A stretch of 64,000 bases of DNA from Paguma larvata (GCA_030068075.1 CM057829.1:83753132-83817131), one strand, 5' to 3'; numbered from the stretch's first letter, positions 1 to 12,845 are shown. The notes: a model not told the origin generated them from the letters alone. Made by a program: numbers and translations.

Positions 1-76
1 TATTTCTAAAAGGAAAATATGCAAATGGCCAAGACACAAAAAATATTCAAGAACAGTACTCATTGGAGAAAATTCA

Positions 77-276
77 GGGGCTCCTGGGTGGCTTAATCAG
101 GTAAGCAGCAGACTCTTAGTTTCAACTCATATCATGATCTCATGGTTTGTGGGATTGTGATCCATGTCAGGCTCTATGCTGACAGCACAGAACCTGCCTG
201 GGATTCTCTCTCTCCCTCTCTCTCTGCCCCTTCTCTGTTGTCTCTCAAAATAAATAAACTTAAAAAAAAGAAAAAA
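77..276 (+). mobile_element. Feline CAN-SINE (SINEC_Fc-like)
   Basis: It starts GGGGCTCCTGGGTGGCTTAA, continues through ATCATGATCTCATGGTTTGT and GCTGACAGCACAGA, then a CT-rich block, and ends in TCTCAAAATAAATAAACTT with an A-rich tail. This is the tRNA-Lys-derived SINE of cats. The tRNA-like head has many substitutions, so a working Pol III promoter is unlikely. It sits inside an old L1 remnant. I see no clear target duplication. Confidence 0.92.
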
Positions 277-498
277 TGCAAACTTTACCTCAATGAAGTA
301 CTATTACATGCCACTAGAATGGCTATGATAAAAACACTGAACCCCAAATGTTCACAAAACCCCCTACATTACTGGTGAAAATATAAAAGTATACAATCCC
401 TTTGTAAAAATTATCTGATAGTTTTTTACAAACATACATCTTATGAGTTAGCAGTCTTGCTTATATATTTGTCCACGTGAAATAAAAACATTATTAAC

Positions 499-622
499 GG
501 GGTGCCTGGGTGGCTCAAGTCAGTTGAGTATTCTACTCTTGATTTCGACTTAGGGCATGATCTAGGGTCGTGGAATCAATCCCCATGTCTGTATCCTTGC
601 TCAGTGTAGAGTCTGATTAATT

Positions 623-663
<41 letters not shown>

Positions 664-746
664 TGCTCTCTCTCTTTCTATGTCTCTCAGTCTCTCTACC
701 CATCTTCCCTGCTTATACTTTCTCTCTCCCTATTAAAAAAAAAACC
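499..746 (+). mobile_element. Feline CAN-SINE with expanded CT tract
   Basis: The head GGGGTGCCTGGGTGGCTCAA and the block GGGCATGATCTAGGGTCGTG match the cat SINE. The pyrimidine middle has grown into a long (CT)n run, which makes this copy longer than the usual 200-230 bp. It ends in CTATTAAAAAAAAAA. It is the second SINE inside the same old L1. Confidence 0.88.
627..657 (+). repeat. (TC)n microsatellite
   Basis: An uninterrupted TC run of about 31 bases lies in the pyrimidine-rich middle of the SINE. It probably expanded from the element's own CTCTCT block. It is a candidate polymorphic marker. Confidence 0.95.
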
Positions 747-1192
747 CACATATTCATAAATGATCTCTAAAATCAAATACATAAAAACTTTCTTCATAAT
801 GGCCAAGGGGGAAAAAAAAGGAAGTAGTCCATTATAGAAAAGTTGCATAGATAGATTATAAAATTCCATACAACAGAATACTTTTAGGAATTAAAAGTAT
901 TGAACAACTATCAGAGGCAACAAAAGTTGAATCTCACAACAATCATACTGTGTTCACAAAAGATTTTTCACCCACTGGTATAATAACATAAATTTTAACT
1001 CCAGTAACAAAAATTGGAAGAGTCTACCTGTTGGTTAGAGACCTGAGCAAACTTTCTGAGGTGAACAAGTTTTTATATCTTAATATGATGGTGAGTTATA
1101 CAGGTATACATATGTGTCAAAACTCATTAAACCTTATGCTTAAAATGTGTATTTTCCTATCGTGAAATACTATTATACTTAAATAGAACAAG

Positions 1193-2938
1193 AAGATATA
1201 AACAAACTAAAAGGGAGGGAAACTGATATAAATAAAATTAGACCTAATTAAAAGATAAATAGAAATATATATAGACGTTGTTTTATTATTATATTACTTT
1301 ATTATTTTATACCTTATTACAATATCGTTCAACAGTATACTACTAGTAAATTGAAGTGAAACTGCCTTATTTGACAAAGCAGCTAAAACAGTTTTGTTTT
1401 GTTTTTTATAAATAAGGAACAAATATCAAATTGAAGACATTTTAGATGGATTAAGATATTTTTGGTAAATTCATGGTGCCTAAAATTTCAAATAACACCG
1501 AATTTATGCTAATAAGACTTTTCTCTAGAGATGCATAGAAAAGTTTTTTTTAAGTAAATTATATATCTTGAATTTGAGTGAAGAAAGGGAAAATGGCATT
1601 GCTGGATAAAACAAAGGAAACAGTATGAAAAATGTTGATAATCTTTGAAGTGCTCCATGGGGACTCATTTTTAATATTTTTTTCTTTTGGACACATTTGA
1701 AATTTACCTAATAAAAAGGTTCATATTATCACTTTCTATAGTTTTTACATTTCATGTTAACGGAAAAATTTCCCCACTCTAAGATTTCATATGTCTCTCA
1801 TGACTTATTCTATTTAAATGCTTTTTTAAAAAAATTATTTTTCATTATCGACATGTATTCATTGTTGAGCAATTAGGAAATACAGGTAGAGCAGAGGAGC
1901 CGGGTAAGCATGCACAACTACTTAGGGATGAGCTCTATGGGAATGCTTCTCGACTATATACATAATATGTCTTCACTGAAGAAAAAATAGTAAAATTTTA
2001 AAAGCATCTTAGAATATTAAAGACTATGGTAAATTCTGCTATAAAGGACCCTGATTAACTTCACTTAATTATATGTGTGCTGAAATATGTGTGTATGCTG
2101 TATATGTGCTGAAGTATATGTGTATGTGTGCCTGTGCTTGGCATGTAGTGCATGCCCAAGAATTTATGCAGAAGTGTTAGACAAACATTTTGTTACAATG
2201 ATTTATAACTCACTACTGGACACTGTCCATTCATGTTTTAATATAAATATGATTTCAGGTTTTAATGTAATAATTAGCTTTTATCCATCATTTATGGATT
2301 TTTTTCATAAATATATATTTTAGTTTTCAAATGCCATTTGGGGATCTATTGAAGAGATTGTAGTGCTATGCACTCATGTTTGTATCGTTGAAGGAATAGT
2401 TTCTCAAATATAACACTGTAGAAAGAGTTGAAGACAAAAGCAATGCTAATACTTTAAATAGTATGTAAACTAAAGTTCCCCAGAATACACACTACTACGT
2501 TGCTTTGAGAAACTATCCCTCCAACTATAAAAATGATGATTTTCCCTTAATTCCTTTTTAGAACTTCCTCCTTAGACTTTTCTTTATGCACAGATATATT
2601 CTGTGATTTACTCACTTTGAAAGTATATCAAAAGATTGTATCCAAGAAATACCTATGGCTGCTAATGGCTTGCAAAGGCCCCCAGGATAAAACCCTAAAA
2701 TGCAGATTGAAAGTTGTACACTTTTCTAATTGTTACAGGCTCTGATTTTCTAACACAAAAAAAAAGTTGGGGGAGACTACGTAATTTTTGTTTTAACTTT
2801 CTTTAAGTAGTCTATATTATATTTAAGAACTTGGACATGTTAGGCAAAAAGTTGAAGCTTAAATGCATTTTCTTTTCAATCTGGCTTCCATCTATCTTTA
2901 AGTACTAGTGACAATATTGTGGGCTTCTAGCCATATTA
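1193..2938. other. Unassigned AT-rich sequence
   Basis: No gene, RNA gene or recognisable repeat family was found. Frames are short and closed by many stops. At 2070-2140 there is a short TGTG/TATG-rich patch with an imperfect internal repeat (GTGCTGAAATATGTGTGTAT, then GTGCTGAAGTATATGTGTAT). Positions 2872-2900 hold one copy of a 29-bp sequence that recurs at 4010-4038. Confidence 0.55.
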
Positions 2939-2939
2939 T

Positions 2940-3125
2940 GTTTTTTCTGCTCAAGTTTTTATTTCAATTACAGTTAGTTAACATACAGTATAGTATTAGT
3001 AGCAGGTGTAGAATTTAGTGATTCAACACTTCCATACATCACCCGGTGCTCATCATAACAAGTGGCCTCTTTAATGCCCATCACCTATTTATTTAACCCA
3101 CTCCCCACCCACCTCCCCTCCTACT
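2940..3125 (-). mobile_element. Short 5'-truncated L1 3' end, reverse strand
   Basis: AGTTAGTTAACATACAGTAT, AGAATTTAGTGATTCAACAC and CACCCGGTGCTCATCATAAC, followed by a C-rich stretch, are the reverse of the carnivore L1 3' UTR. Only about 185 bp are present. CATATTAT occurs at both edges (2932-2939 and 3126-3133), consistent with a short target duplication. Confidence 0.85.
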
Positions 3126-3189
3126 CATATTATTTTGAATTGAATGTATGTTTATTTAATCAGAGAAATACATTTGTTTGAATATTATT

Positions 3190-3560
3190 ATAAGTTGTTA
3201 GAATAGTTGTAAAGAAGATGAAACTTTTAGGGGGCGATTTGGCAATATCTATTACAATCCAAATTTTATATATTTGCTGTCCAAATTAAGAGATATGTTC
3301 GAGACAGTGCATGATAGTTGTATGTTCATTGGTATTTGTAGCATTACTTAAAATTGAAATAAGCCTGGAAAAATGTTTACAATTGAGGATTGCTTAAATA
3401 TTGAACATATCTTGAATAGAAAGACGCACACACTTGTATTGGTGTGTAAACTCCTTAAAATTCTATGGTAAATATAAAGCAAATTTTGTATGCATATTAT
3501 TTTCTATTTATATACATAATGACAATAAGGAGATGCAGATATGAATATGTGTGTAGTCTC
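3190..3560 (+). mobile_element. Possible very old L1 3' segment
   Basis: GATTTGGCAATATCTATTAC, GCATTACTTAAAATTGAAAT and GGATTGCTTAAATATTGAAC are spaced like the 3' part of L1ME-type elements. Divergence is high and only the order of short blocks supports the call. Ordinary unique AT-rich DNA remains possible. Confidence 0.35.
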
Positions 3561-3599
3561 TATAAAAAATATATATGTCTCTATATTAGTTTGTTTATT

Positions 3600-3800
3600 T
3601 CAGGTCTATAACTGAAGTATTTTGAGTGAGGAGACATATTATACTTTTGAGATTTGAGTTTATGTATTTTCTATCTCGTATAAGTATTTTATTTTATATT
3701 TCATATTATTAAAATATATTTTCTATATTTTATTGTTATTTTATATTATATTTTATATTTTATTTATGTTTATTATTTTATTTTAATAAGATAAAAATAC
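3600..3800. repeat. AT-rich low-complexity block
   Basis: Positions 3680-3790 are nearly pure A and T, built from TATTTTATATT-like words with no fixed period. No coding potential is seen. Confidence 0.8.
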
Positions 3801-4080
3801 ATTTAATGTAAAAGCAAAAGAAGATTTTTGAAGAAAATAATAAATGCTATTTTAACGGACTATTCTAGGATTTAAATATGATGTACATGATTAGACCTTT
3901 GTAATCTAGAATTCTATATACAAGGTTATAATTCTGTTCTTTGTGTTTTCCACAGCCCAATACTTTAGCATAGGATTGCTCACATATTAGACAGTATCCC
4001 TTTTGTATACTTTTCAATCTGGCTCTCATCTATCTTTATATGTAGATAGATATATATATGTATATATATTTGTATATATA

Positions 4081-4238
4081 TGTATATATATTTAAACTTA
4101 CGATCTACCTTTTATAATCATTTAACTCCTCTTTATTCTGAAAAGTAATTTATATGTATATATACGTATATATATTTAAACTTGCGGTCTACCTTTTATA
4201 ATCATTTAACTCCTCTTTATTCTGAAAAGTTATTTATG
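4081..4238. repeat. Tandem duplication, period 84 bp, two copies
   Basis: Copy 1 (4081-4164) and copy 2 (4165-4238) share GTATATATATTTAAACTT, then CTACCTTTTATAATCATTTA and ACTCCTCTTTATTCTGAAAA. They differ at only a few sites (ACGATCT versus GCGGTCT; GTAATTTAT versus GTTATTTAT). An AT-rich TATATG run at the joint may have mediated the slippage or unequal exchange. Confidence 0.93.
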
Positions 4239-4239
4239 G

Positions 4240-5255
4240 TCAGAAGAATTCTACTTGCAAAAATATATCATCTTAGTTGTGTTTCAGTTGCTCTTTAACT
4301 CTTAAGAAAATAACTTACTAGTTTTTGAAAAAATATGTCAAAGAATATCCTGACAGACAACAGCTCTGTTTTAGTTAAATATCAGGCTATTCTAAATTTT
4401 TTTGCCCTTACATGTAGTTTTTAATAAAAATTATGCTTTAAAATATCATAATGATGAGTAGATGGATATTGCTTAAAATATCAACATATCTAAATGTATT
4501 TTTTGTATTTTCATTTAACATGTTTGCCAAATTGACTTGGAAAAGAGTAGTGGGAGAATGTCCCGAAAGATAGCAACCATCTGTGTAAGGATCAAAATGT
4601 CCAATCCAGAGGGCATATATGTTCATTAATATTAAGATACTAAATTAAAAATAACTTTTGCAGTCTTTTAAACAATAAAGAACTATGGGTACAGTGATAT
4701 AGCACAAAATTCATGTTTCTGCAGAGCCATCGACAAGTAGGAGGTAGGGCACACTTTACTAATCAGTGGACAAGTTAGCCTTTGTGTATTGGGTGTGAAC
4801 TTGTGGTAAGAAATCACAAATATCTAATCTCTCTAGGCTGACAAATAAAAATGGCTCATGAGCTTTGGTAACTGGCTAGGAACACATCTGTTGAACAAAC
4901 AACATCCTGGGCTTTCTGTTAGTCTCTTCCTGCCTTCCATTCTCTGAAAGTCATCCAGGGCCCGGCGGTCACTTCCCTTATGTCCACCAACTGTTCCTCC
5001 TTTGCTCCAGTGGGTTTCACTCCTGAGAAGACACATCACTCAGTGTCTGAGTGGTTTGATTTTAGACTTTATTTCTCCGTAAAAAATCTCTCTAAATGTA
5101 ATGTTTACTTCTTTATGAAAAAAGAAAATTTATGGAAATCAGAACTGACATAGTGGTTTTCATGGCAAATGTTATTACAAATATGATGATGTGTAAAGTT
5201 TATTAAGTACTGCTCATTTAAAGTTCAAATGCTTATAGATGCTGGATTTTCACAA
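4240..5255. other. Unassigned sequence
   Basis: No recognisable gene or repeat. A slightly GC-richer patch at 4850-5040 contains a short reverse open frame (68 codons) with no protein signature I recognise. Nothing supports transcription. Confidence 0.5.
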
Positions 5256-5261
5256 AGCCAA

Positions 5262-5440
5262 GTAGAAGCCCGACTGGAGTCCTGGGTTCTATTCAAGGTC
5301 ATGGATCTGATTTGTTGGGCAATCTTCAACAAAGTCACTTACTTGGCCTTAACCTAAATGTAGTGGGTTTTTCCTTCCATCTGTAAAAAATTAGGTTAAT
5401 ACGCATGTTTATTTGTAAAGTGCTTTGGTATGCTCAGAGT
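5262..5440 (+). mobile_element. MIR SINE relic
   Basis: Blocks run in MIR order: CCTGGGTTCTATTCAAGGTC, GGGCAATCTTCAACAAAGTC, CTTGGCCTTAACCT, CATCTGTAAAAAATTAGGTT and TTTGTAAAGTGCTTTGGTAT. Divergence is typical of this ancient mammalian family. Confidence 0.75.
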
Positions 5441-5703
5441 AAAAAAGTCACAAGTGCAAATATTGTTAGTATTGTATTTATTAATTGCTGAGGATGGCTT
5501 CAGTGCACCTTTGCTATTTAAAAATCTTGCTTGCAGCTGTGAAAACATTATGCTTAACACAGCAATTATCAGTGGTGGTTGGTTTAGAACTCAGAGAGAA
5601 TACAGCTGCTGGGGGAGCCACTTATTCAGAGCAGAGCGAGAAGGGAAAAGAAATTACAGGTGTTATTTTTAAAGTAAGGGGTAATTATGTATGTTATTAT
5701 AAG

Positions 5704-5782
5704 TTATACATGTGTGTGTGTATATATGTATATACATGTACATATGTATACATGTGTGTATATATATATAGATATAGATATC
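5704..5782. repeat. TATG/TACA/TATA compound microsatellite
   Basis: Alternating purine-pyrimidine sequence mixes TGTG, TATATG, TACATG and a (TA)n then GATATA end. It gives a meaningless open frame rich in Tyr, Val and Cys. Confidence 0.9.
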
Positions 5783-5789
5783 AAACACT

Positions 5790-8700
5790 TCTGTATTTGT
5801 GACCAAAGAAAGAAGACTGAGATTTTTTGTTTTGTTTGATTCCTGTCAATTTCTTGCCTTTACCAGCTTCCCTGAGGCCTATAAATTCCCTTCCCTTCAA
5901 CCAAGCTTGCTTTTGTGTACATGTGTTACTGCACTTTGGTTTCTTGATGAAAATGAACATATAATATTACAATTAAAAGAGGAAAGGCTAAAGGCAGCAA
6001 ATATCGGAAAAACACATCTTTGTGAAAATTACATCTTCTCCCTTTTTGTTCCTCCAAGACTAATAGTGCTTGTTCTTGTTCACTTTGGTACCAGAGAGAT
6101 TAACAGTATGTATTTCGCTATACCTGTATTTTTTTTATTTTACTGATCATCTCTGGCTATGTGTTATCCTATTAACTATATGCAAATTTACTTATAGTCA
6201 TGCACTTTTATTGTCAATTTTCCCAAGATGGTGTATGTGGGTTCTTTGGACTTCCATACATCAGCAGTTGTGTTGCTACTTACGGCAACATGTGGATTGT
6301 CAGAAGTAAGACCTGGACGTGAAGGTGGAACTAATGTGATCCCTTTGCTGTTATTTCCCATTTTTTACTTCCAACCAAATTAAAACACCTCTATAGAATT
6401 TCCTTTAGTGGAAACAAAAGTAATCTTTTACATACAGGAAGCATATGATCAGTAAAAATAAATTCTTTATTGCAAAAAGAAAAGAGAAAGGGAAATATGG
6501 AGAAAGAAGCCTAAGAAGGATGGATTTACCATGTCCAGCTTATGGATGACTTTTCTGCTGCTGCTTCTCTCAACTGAATCCTTCATCTTTCATTTTTCTT
6601 TCTTCTACTGTTTTTTTTTTTTTTTTTTCATTTTTTGTTTTACTCTCCTTCGCTCTCGACTGGAGTTCTACTTGGGCCTCTTCACTGATAAGAAAAAAAG
6701 TCGTCTGAGGAATGTGTCAGCCAGTAAACTGCAATAAAACCATGACAAACTTAACCAAGTAATACAGATTATTTAGGTAAATTAAAAATTAGTCAACATG
6801 CATTGGAAGTGACACATTAGCAATTTACACCAACCAAATTAAACATCGTTCATAACATGTTTCGCTTTGGTTTTATGGACTTTGGCAAACAGACTCTTGC
6901 AAATATGATATTATCAAGCTGTTCATTTTTTATCTTCACTGGAGTGGGGCTAGGTTAATAATACTATGTCACATTATCATCTTTGATCCACAGAAAGACT
7001 TTTTTCTTATTCCATGACTTTAATTTATCTACTGCACTCTTCTTCTTACCTACTTCCTATTCTGCTATAACCAGTCTTTCTTACTGTCATCTTTGCAGTT
7101 TGTTTCTATGTGTTCTTATAAAAATGTACTCTGGCATTATGTTATTAAACTTATCCTGTTGCTTATATTTAATTCACCAAGAACTATGATTTTTAAGATC
7201 TATTTGTTGGCTTAAGTGAATTTCCAATCTGATGCCTCTAAGAGTAGCATCTTTTAAGAAGGAATGAGTTTGATTTGGGAGGCAGGCAATTAAGCTACTG
7301 AGTATGATGAGTTTGATACTTTCAGATATTGTTAGGGTAAATTTGTGTAACATTTACTTTAGGACCAGTGAGCCATACTACAGTGTGATCCTTTTGAGGT
7401 CTCTACAGAATATACTTGTTCAATTAATTCTCTTTGATCTGTCAGTTTGGAACTTGAACACCTTCCAGCCCTGTTTGGAGAGCATTTTATCTTAAATCAC
7501 CCTAGTTACTATTCTTTCCCCTTAATTTTCTTCTTTTCCAGGTGTTATGGATTCTTACACATATACCTCTAAGTATTTACTCGAAGACTGAGGGTTACTC
7601 CCACGTAGATTTCTGGAGTTCCTTCTTTACATAGCTTCCTCCTCTCCTGTAATCTGCTTCACAAATTCCAGCTATTGAGCTCCGTACAGCTTGAAATCTA
7701 TCCTTCTGTCACTGCTTATTGTCCACCTTCTGAAAACAGTCGTTTCAAATATTTTTTCAATTGTCTATTATAGAAAGGTAATTCCAGTACCATTTCCTCT
7801 ATTCTTTTCCAAAATGGAAGTAAGAAGTAAATTTGGGTTTTATTTTCTGCTTAATTACTGTCATTTAATTATGAAAGCTTTAACTTTTCATGTACAAAAG
7901 AATAAGCCCAAATTGTAAATGCAAAATGATTTCCTAGATGCTGCAGAATGCAAACTAGTATAAATTTTAGACAGATTAATTAATCTAGGAAAATTCATCT
8001 AATATTAGCTTAATAAATTTGCATAAGTCCATCCCTAGTGACATGGTTTCTTCAAATGAAACCATACATAACAATAAATACCAACAGATTATACAGATGA
8101 CCTTTAAATAAATCACTAAAATGACTCCACAATCCCCAAAAAGCTGGGCATTTACAACTAGCTTATGTATTATATCAATTCATATTATATCCATTAAGTA
8201 TTTATTACCAACTTACATAAGGCAAAAAATTACAGATAACTGTTTTTCTTGGACACTCATGGTCCAATGTGGAGACAGATCTGGTGAGCAAATACATACA
8301 TCTTAAAAAAATCTAAATATAAAAATAAAATATCTTATAAATAAACCGATTGCATAGATAAGTACAATTATATTTATGAGTGTGTAGAAATAATTTACAT
8401 AGTTTTAATAAATCTTTATAGAATAGTGGTATTAATTTGGGCCCTGAATTCCAAAACAGATTCATGAACCACAAACATTATGGTAAAGAGGCACAAAAGA
8501 ATACCCTATTGAGAAGATCACTGTGGTTAAATCAAGAGTTTGTAGAGTATCACAAAAGATAAAGATTAAAATATTAATGAAAGACAACTGTAGAGTGTAT
8601 TATTATTAAGACTATGAATATTACAGTGTAATTTAAGTTAAGGATTTAAGTTTTTTTCCTACATGTAGGACAAATAATTTCAAGAAAATGAAATTTACAT

Positions 8701-9890
8701 TTCTAAAACCTCACTATCTTCATTCTGTAAAAATCTCTACCTAACGCCTTGGAAGATTGCTTTTACTCATCAAATGAAATAATATAGGTGCAAACGTACT
8801 GAATTTTGAACATGTTCGTGAAGGGATATATCCTGGTGAAAATTTTGATTTAGAATTGTCATCTACAAGTTTGCAAATGATAGCTTGCCATAAAAAATGG
8901 AGCCAATAATGTAATGACATATCTTTTGAAAGGGTCCCCCTATTAGACAATAGGGCATAACCTGTTTAATAGAAAAAAAATGTACAGAAAGACTCTTCAG
9001 GGTTTAGACACTGAGCTTAAGAGAGATGATGGAGGAAGTGGTCAGTCTACTATGACTCAAAATGGATTTAAGAAAATGTGATGGATTGGTGTAATGTATT
9101 TAATTGTGAATATACTAAAATCCTTATAACCTTCCCATTATGTGAGGTGCAGGTCAGAACCACAAATTTAAATGTAATAAGAAAGCTATAATTAAGATCA
9201 CTTTTCATATTCCCTTCTTATTTTAACGAATATTAACAAAATTTAGCTCTCCTAAACAGTGCTTTTAAAAGTAGTAAGCACAACTGATTTGAGCATTCTT
9301 ATTTTTTTTTCAAATAAGGAATGTAAAAGATAAAATCTACAGCATCTGGAAAGTATTAAATAAGATGAATAGAGCTTTTTATGAAAAACCTTAGACTTTA
9401 AGATCATTACAATATAAATGAGTACAGACCTTGCATATCAACCACTTTGTAAAATTAGTCTTTTGCAGATTTGTTCTATATTTTTTGTGTTTTACATGCT
9501 ATTTACATATCCCTTGATTTTTCTTCCCTATATTCTTTGACTAATCACTTTTAACTCTAATACTAGAATTCAGTCTACATTCAAGTTAAATATTATGTTG
9601 TAGGGGAGACATCAGATTAATTCTGGACAAGAAGATTGATGCCATCCTCGTTTCTAATTACACCTGTTTTCTTTTCTTCTTTTAAGTTTATTCTCCATAT
9701 TGTCATAGTTACCCAATGTATTTTGATTTGTTCTTCCTATCCCCAAGTCATTTTGCCGAAACTGAAGACATAACCAAGCTAGCCAAAAACAATGACTATA
9801 CTAATTACTTTCAGCCACTTTTCAGTATTCCTGATCAATATTCCTCTTCTAAATATGGCCTTGCATGTGCAGAATGGCCCTCAGTATATC
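5790..9890. other. Unassigned 4.1 kb AT-rich stretch
   Basis: No SINE, L1 or gene recognised on either strand. Features seen are an 18-base T run at 6611-6628 and many short frames below 120 codons without conserved motifs. The longest (5799-6146, plus strand) has no recognisable domain. Diverged repeats may be hidden here. Confidence 0.5.
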
Positions 9891-9899
9891 TATAAGTCA

Positions 9900-10340
9900 G
9901 ATAGAAATGGGGAAAAGAATATAAAAAAGATATTTACAGAAGAGGTCATCTAATAAGTGAACAGTTTCAGAAAGAAACAGATGTCCAAAATCATCAGCAA
10001 TCATGGGAATTCAAATTAAATCAAGATATCATTACATCCCTATAAGAATGGGAAAATAAATACACATCTAGATGATACAAATATAATTTGTTGGTGAAAA
10101 TGATCATAGCATTTCTAGTGGGTTCTTACTCAAGAAGATTTCTAGAAAACAATTGATACTACTTAGGGAAATTGGGGATACAACTACTTAAACTCAGAAA
10201 TAATACTTTTGCTCATTTTATGGTTAAATCTTCACAGTGATTCAAGGAGGGATATGTGTAAGAATGTTCATTTCAATGTCATTTGTGGTGGCCAGAAGAT
10301 GGCGATAACTTTGAGTCTTTTCCAAACTCAACATAGCATG
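9900..10340 (+). mobile_element. Old L1 remnant, ORF2 C-terminal part
   Basis: AAGATATTTACAGAAGAGGT, AATCATGGGAATTCAAATTA, ATCATTACATCCCTATAAGA and ATGTTCATTTCAATGTCATT follow the order of the L1 ORF2 C-terminal region. All frames are broken. It directly precedes a second, separate old L1 in the same direction. Confidence 0.65.
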
Positions 10341-10560
10341 TAGGCAAATCATGAAGGGCACTCCACAATGTTACAATCACAATTTTTAGCATCTAATCAA
10401 AAGTATGAGACATGTGGAGACAGGCAAAGAGAAGAAAGAGAGAGAGAGAACAAATATTACTCATACCATGGAGAACAACCAGTCAATAGAAACAAACCTG
10501 AAAACAAAAAAGACTTCGAAACACTAATTGCAAATATGTTGAAAGAATTAAAGAAAAGAG

Positions 10561-10753
10561 GACCTGATTTCATGGTTTATGAGTTCAAGCCCCAGTTCGG
10601 GCTTTGTGCTGACAGCACAGAGCCAACTTGGGATTCTTTCTCTCCCTCTATCTCTCTCTGCCTCTCCCCTACTCTCTCTCTCTCTGTCTCTCTGTCTCTC
10701 TCTCAAAAATAAATAATTGAAAAATATTGAAAAAAAATTTTAATTTAAAAAAA
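10561..10753 (+). mobile_element. 5'-truncated feline CAN-SINE
   Basis: It begins inside the tRNA-like part (GACCTGATTTCATGGTTTAT) and so lacks the first part of the head, including the A box. It continues through TTCAAGCCCCAGTTCGGGCT and a CT-rich block to CTCAAAAATAAATAATTG. TAAAGAAA occurs at both edges (10549-10556, 10754-10761), a plausible short duplication. Confidence 0.88.
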
Positions 10754-11629
10754 TAAAGAAATCATGGCCATAATGAGTAAAAGTGTTTAAAAAAAAGGAA
10801 AAATCTGGAAATTAAAAATATATGATCTCCAATGAAAAATTCCTCTATGGCTTAACATCAAATCAGAATCTATAGGAAAAAAAAAAAAACAGTTAACTTG
10901 AAGACAACAATAGCACAATTTAAACTGAAGTAGAGAGAAATTGATCTAAACATAACAATGCATTGAGTTTTAGTGAACTTTGGATCAATATACAATGGTC
11001 TAACATGAGTAATTGTATTGCCAGAAGGGGATTAGGGAGTATTTAAATGTTTGAAAAATTTAAAAATTTGATGTAAACTATAAACTTAAGATCCAAGTGG
11101 CTAAATTAGACATGCAGGATAAACATGAAAGAAACTATAACAAACTGCATCAAATCAAATTGTGGAAACTCTAACATAAGGGGAAAATACTAAAAACATG
11201 CAGAAAAAGTTGACACCTTACAAAGAATGGAAAGAGCACTAACTCTCATGAAAAAGTTAATCTAGCCAAAGCTTTAATAATATCTCTAAAGTCTTAGGGG
11301 AAAAAAAAAACTGTCAAACTGTAATTCTACATCACATGAAAATCACCTACAAAACTGAAAGCAAAATAAAGACTTTTTTCAAAAAAAGGAAAGAAAGAAA
11401 GAAACAATGACTGCTATACTTCTTAACAGGGAAATCTGAATTTAAGAAATTGTAAAATAAGTTATTGAGACTGAAAGAAAATGCTAGTAGAAGAAACCTT
11501 GATCTAGACAAAGAAAAGGAGAGTGTTGGATATGATAAATATGTTGATAAATAGTAATTTATTCTAACTCTTAAAATTCTATCAATACATTTTGCATTTT
11601 ATAATATATTTAAAAGTAAAATGTATGCA

Positions 11630-12845
11630 TATCTCCAAAGGCAGGGGAAATAAAAGCAAAACTGAATCATTGAAACCTTATCAACATAAGCTTCAGCACA
11701 GCATAGAAAAGAATTGACAAAATTAAAAGACAACCAACAGAATGGAAGATATTTGCAAATGAAATATCAGATAAAAGATTAGTAACAAAAATCTGTACAG
11801 AATTTACCAAACTCGACACCCAAAAAAACAAATAATCCAGTGAAGAAATGGGCATATGACATGAATAGACATTTTTTCGAAAGAAGACAGCTAGATGGCT
11901 AACAGACACATGAAAAAATGCTCAACATTGTTCATCATCAGGGAAATACAAATCAAAACCACACTGAGATACCACCTCACACCAGTCAGACTGGCTAAAA
12001 TTAACAACTCAGAAAAAAAAAGATGTTGGCAAAGATGTGGAGAAAGCAGAACCCTCTTGCACTTTTGGTACGAATGCAAACTGGTGCAGCCACTCTAGAA
12101 AACTGTGTGGAGGTTCCTCAAAAAATTAAAAACAGAATTACCCTAGGATCAGCATTGCATTACTAGGAATATACCCAAAGGATACAGGAGTGCTGATTCA
12201 AAGGGACACATGCACCTCAACGTTTACAGCAGCACAATCAACAATAGCCAAATTATGGAAAGAGCCCAAATGTCCATCAACTGATGAATGGATAAAGAGG
12301 ACGTGGTATATATACACAATGGAATACTACTTACGATGAAAAAGAATGAAATCTTGCCATTTGCAACACGTGGCTGGAACTGGAGGATAATATGCTAAAC
12401 GAAATAAGTCAACAAAAGACAGATAACGTATGATTTCACATATGTGGAATTTGAGACCTTAACAGCTGACTATAGGGAAAAATAGGATACAAAGAGAGAG
12501 GGAGGCAGACCATAAAAGACTCTTAAATGCAGAGAACAAATTGAGGGTTGATGGGGCCAGGGAGTGGGAAAAATGGGAAATGGGCATTGAGATGGACACT
12601 TGTTGAGATGAGCACTGGGTGTTGTATATAAGTGATGAATCACAGGAATCTACTCCTGAACCCAAGACTACACTGTATGTTAGCTAACTTGACAAAAGAA
12701 GAGGAGAAGGATAAGGAGAAGAAAAGAAACGAAGGAGGAGAAGGAAGGGAAGGGGAAGGGGAAAGGGAAGAGAAAGGGGAAAGGAAAGAGAAAGGGTAGG
12801 GGAAGGAGAAGGGTAGGGGAAGGAGAAGGAGAGAAGAAAAGGAGG

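Larger units (their letters stand above)
1..1192 (+). mobile_element. Old L1 remnant (late ORF2 to 3' end), interrupted by two SINEs
   Basis: The sequence between the two SINEs and up to about 1190 follows the order of an old mammalian L1: a degraded late ORF2 (ATGGCTATGATAAAAACACT at about 320, TCCATACAACAGAATACTTT at about 866), then an L1M-like 3' end (TGTCAAAACTCATTAAACCT at about 1115). No frame stays open. The left end runs off the window. It is assigned by recalled consensus order, so the subfamily is uncertain. Confidence 0.65.

Noticed and set aside
142..378. 78-codon plus-strand frame near the window start
   Set aside because: It runs through a SINE and into old L1 sequence; the same Ser/Pro/Leu-rich wording appears in every cat SINE.
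4140..4240. Repeated short units at 4.1 kb as a CRISPR-like array
   Set aside because: There are only two adjacent copies with no spacers, in a mammalian context; it is a tandem duplication.
10561..10753. tRNA-like features in SINE heads as possible tRNA genes
   Set aside because: The heads derive from tRNA-Lys but no full cloverleaf with paired acceptor stem is present in any copy.
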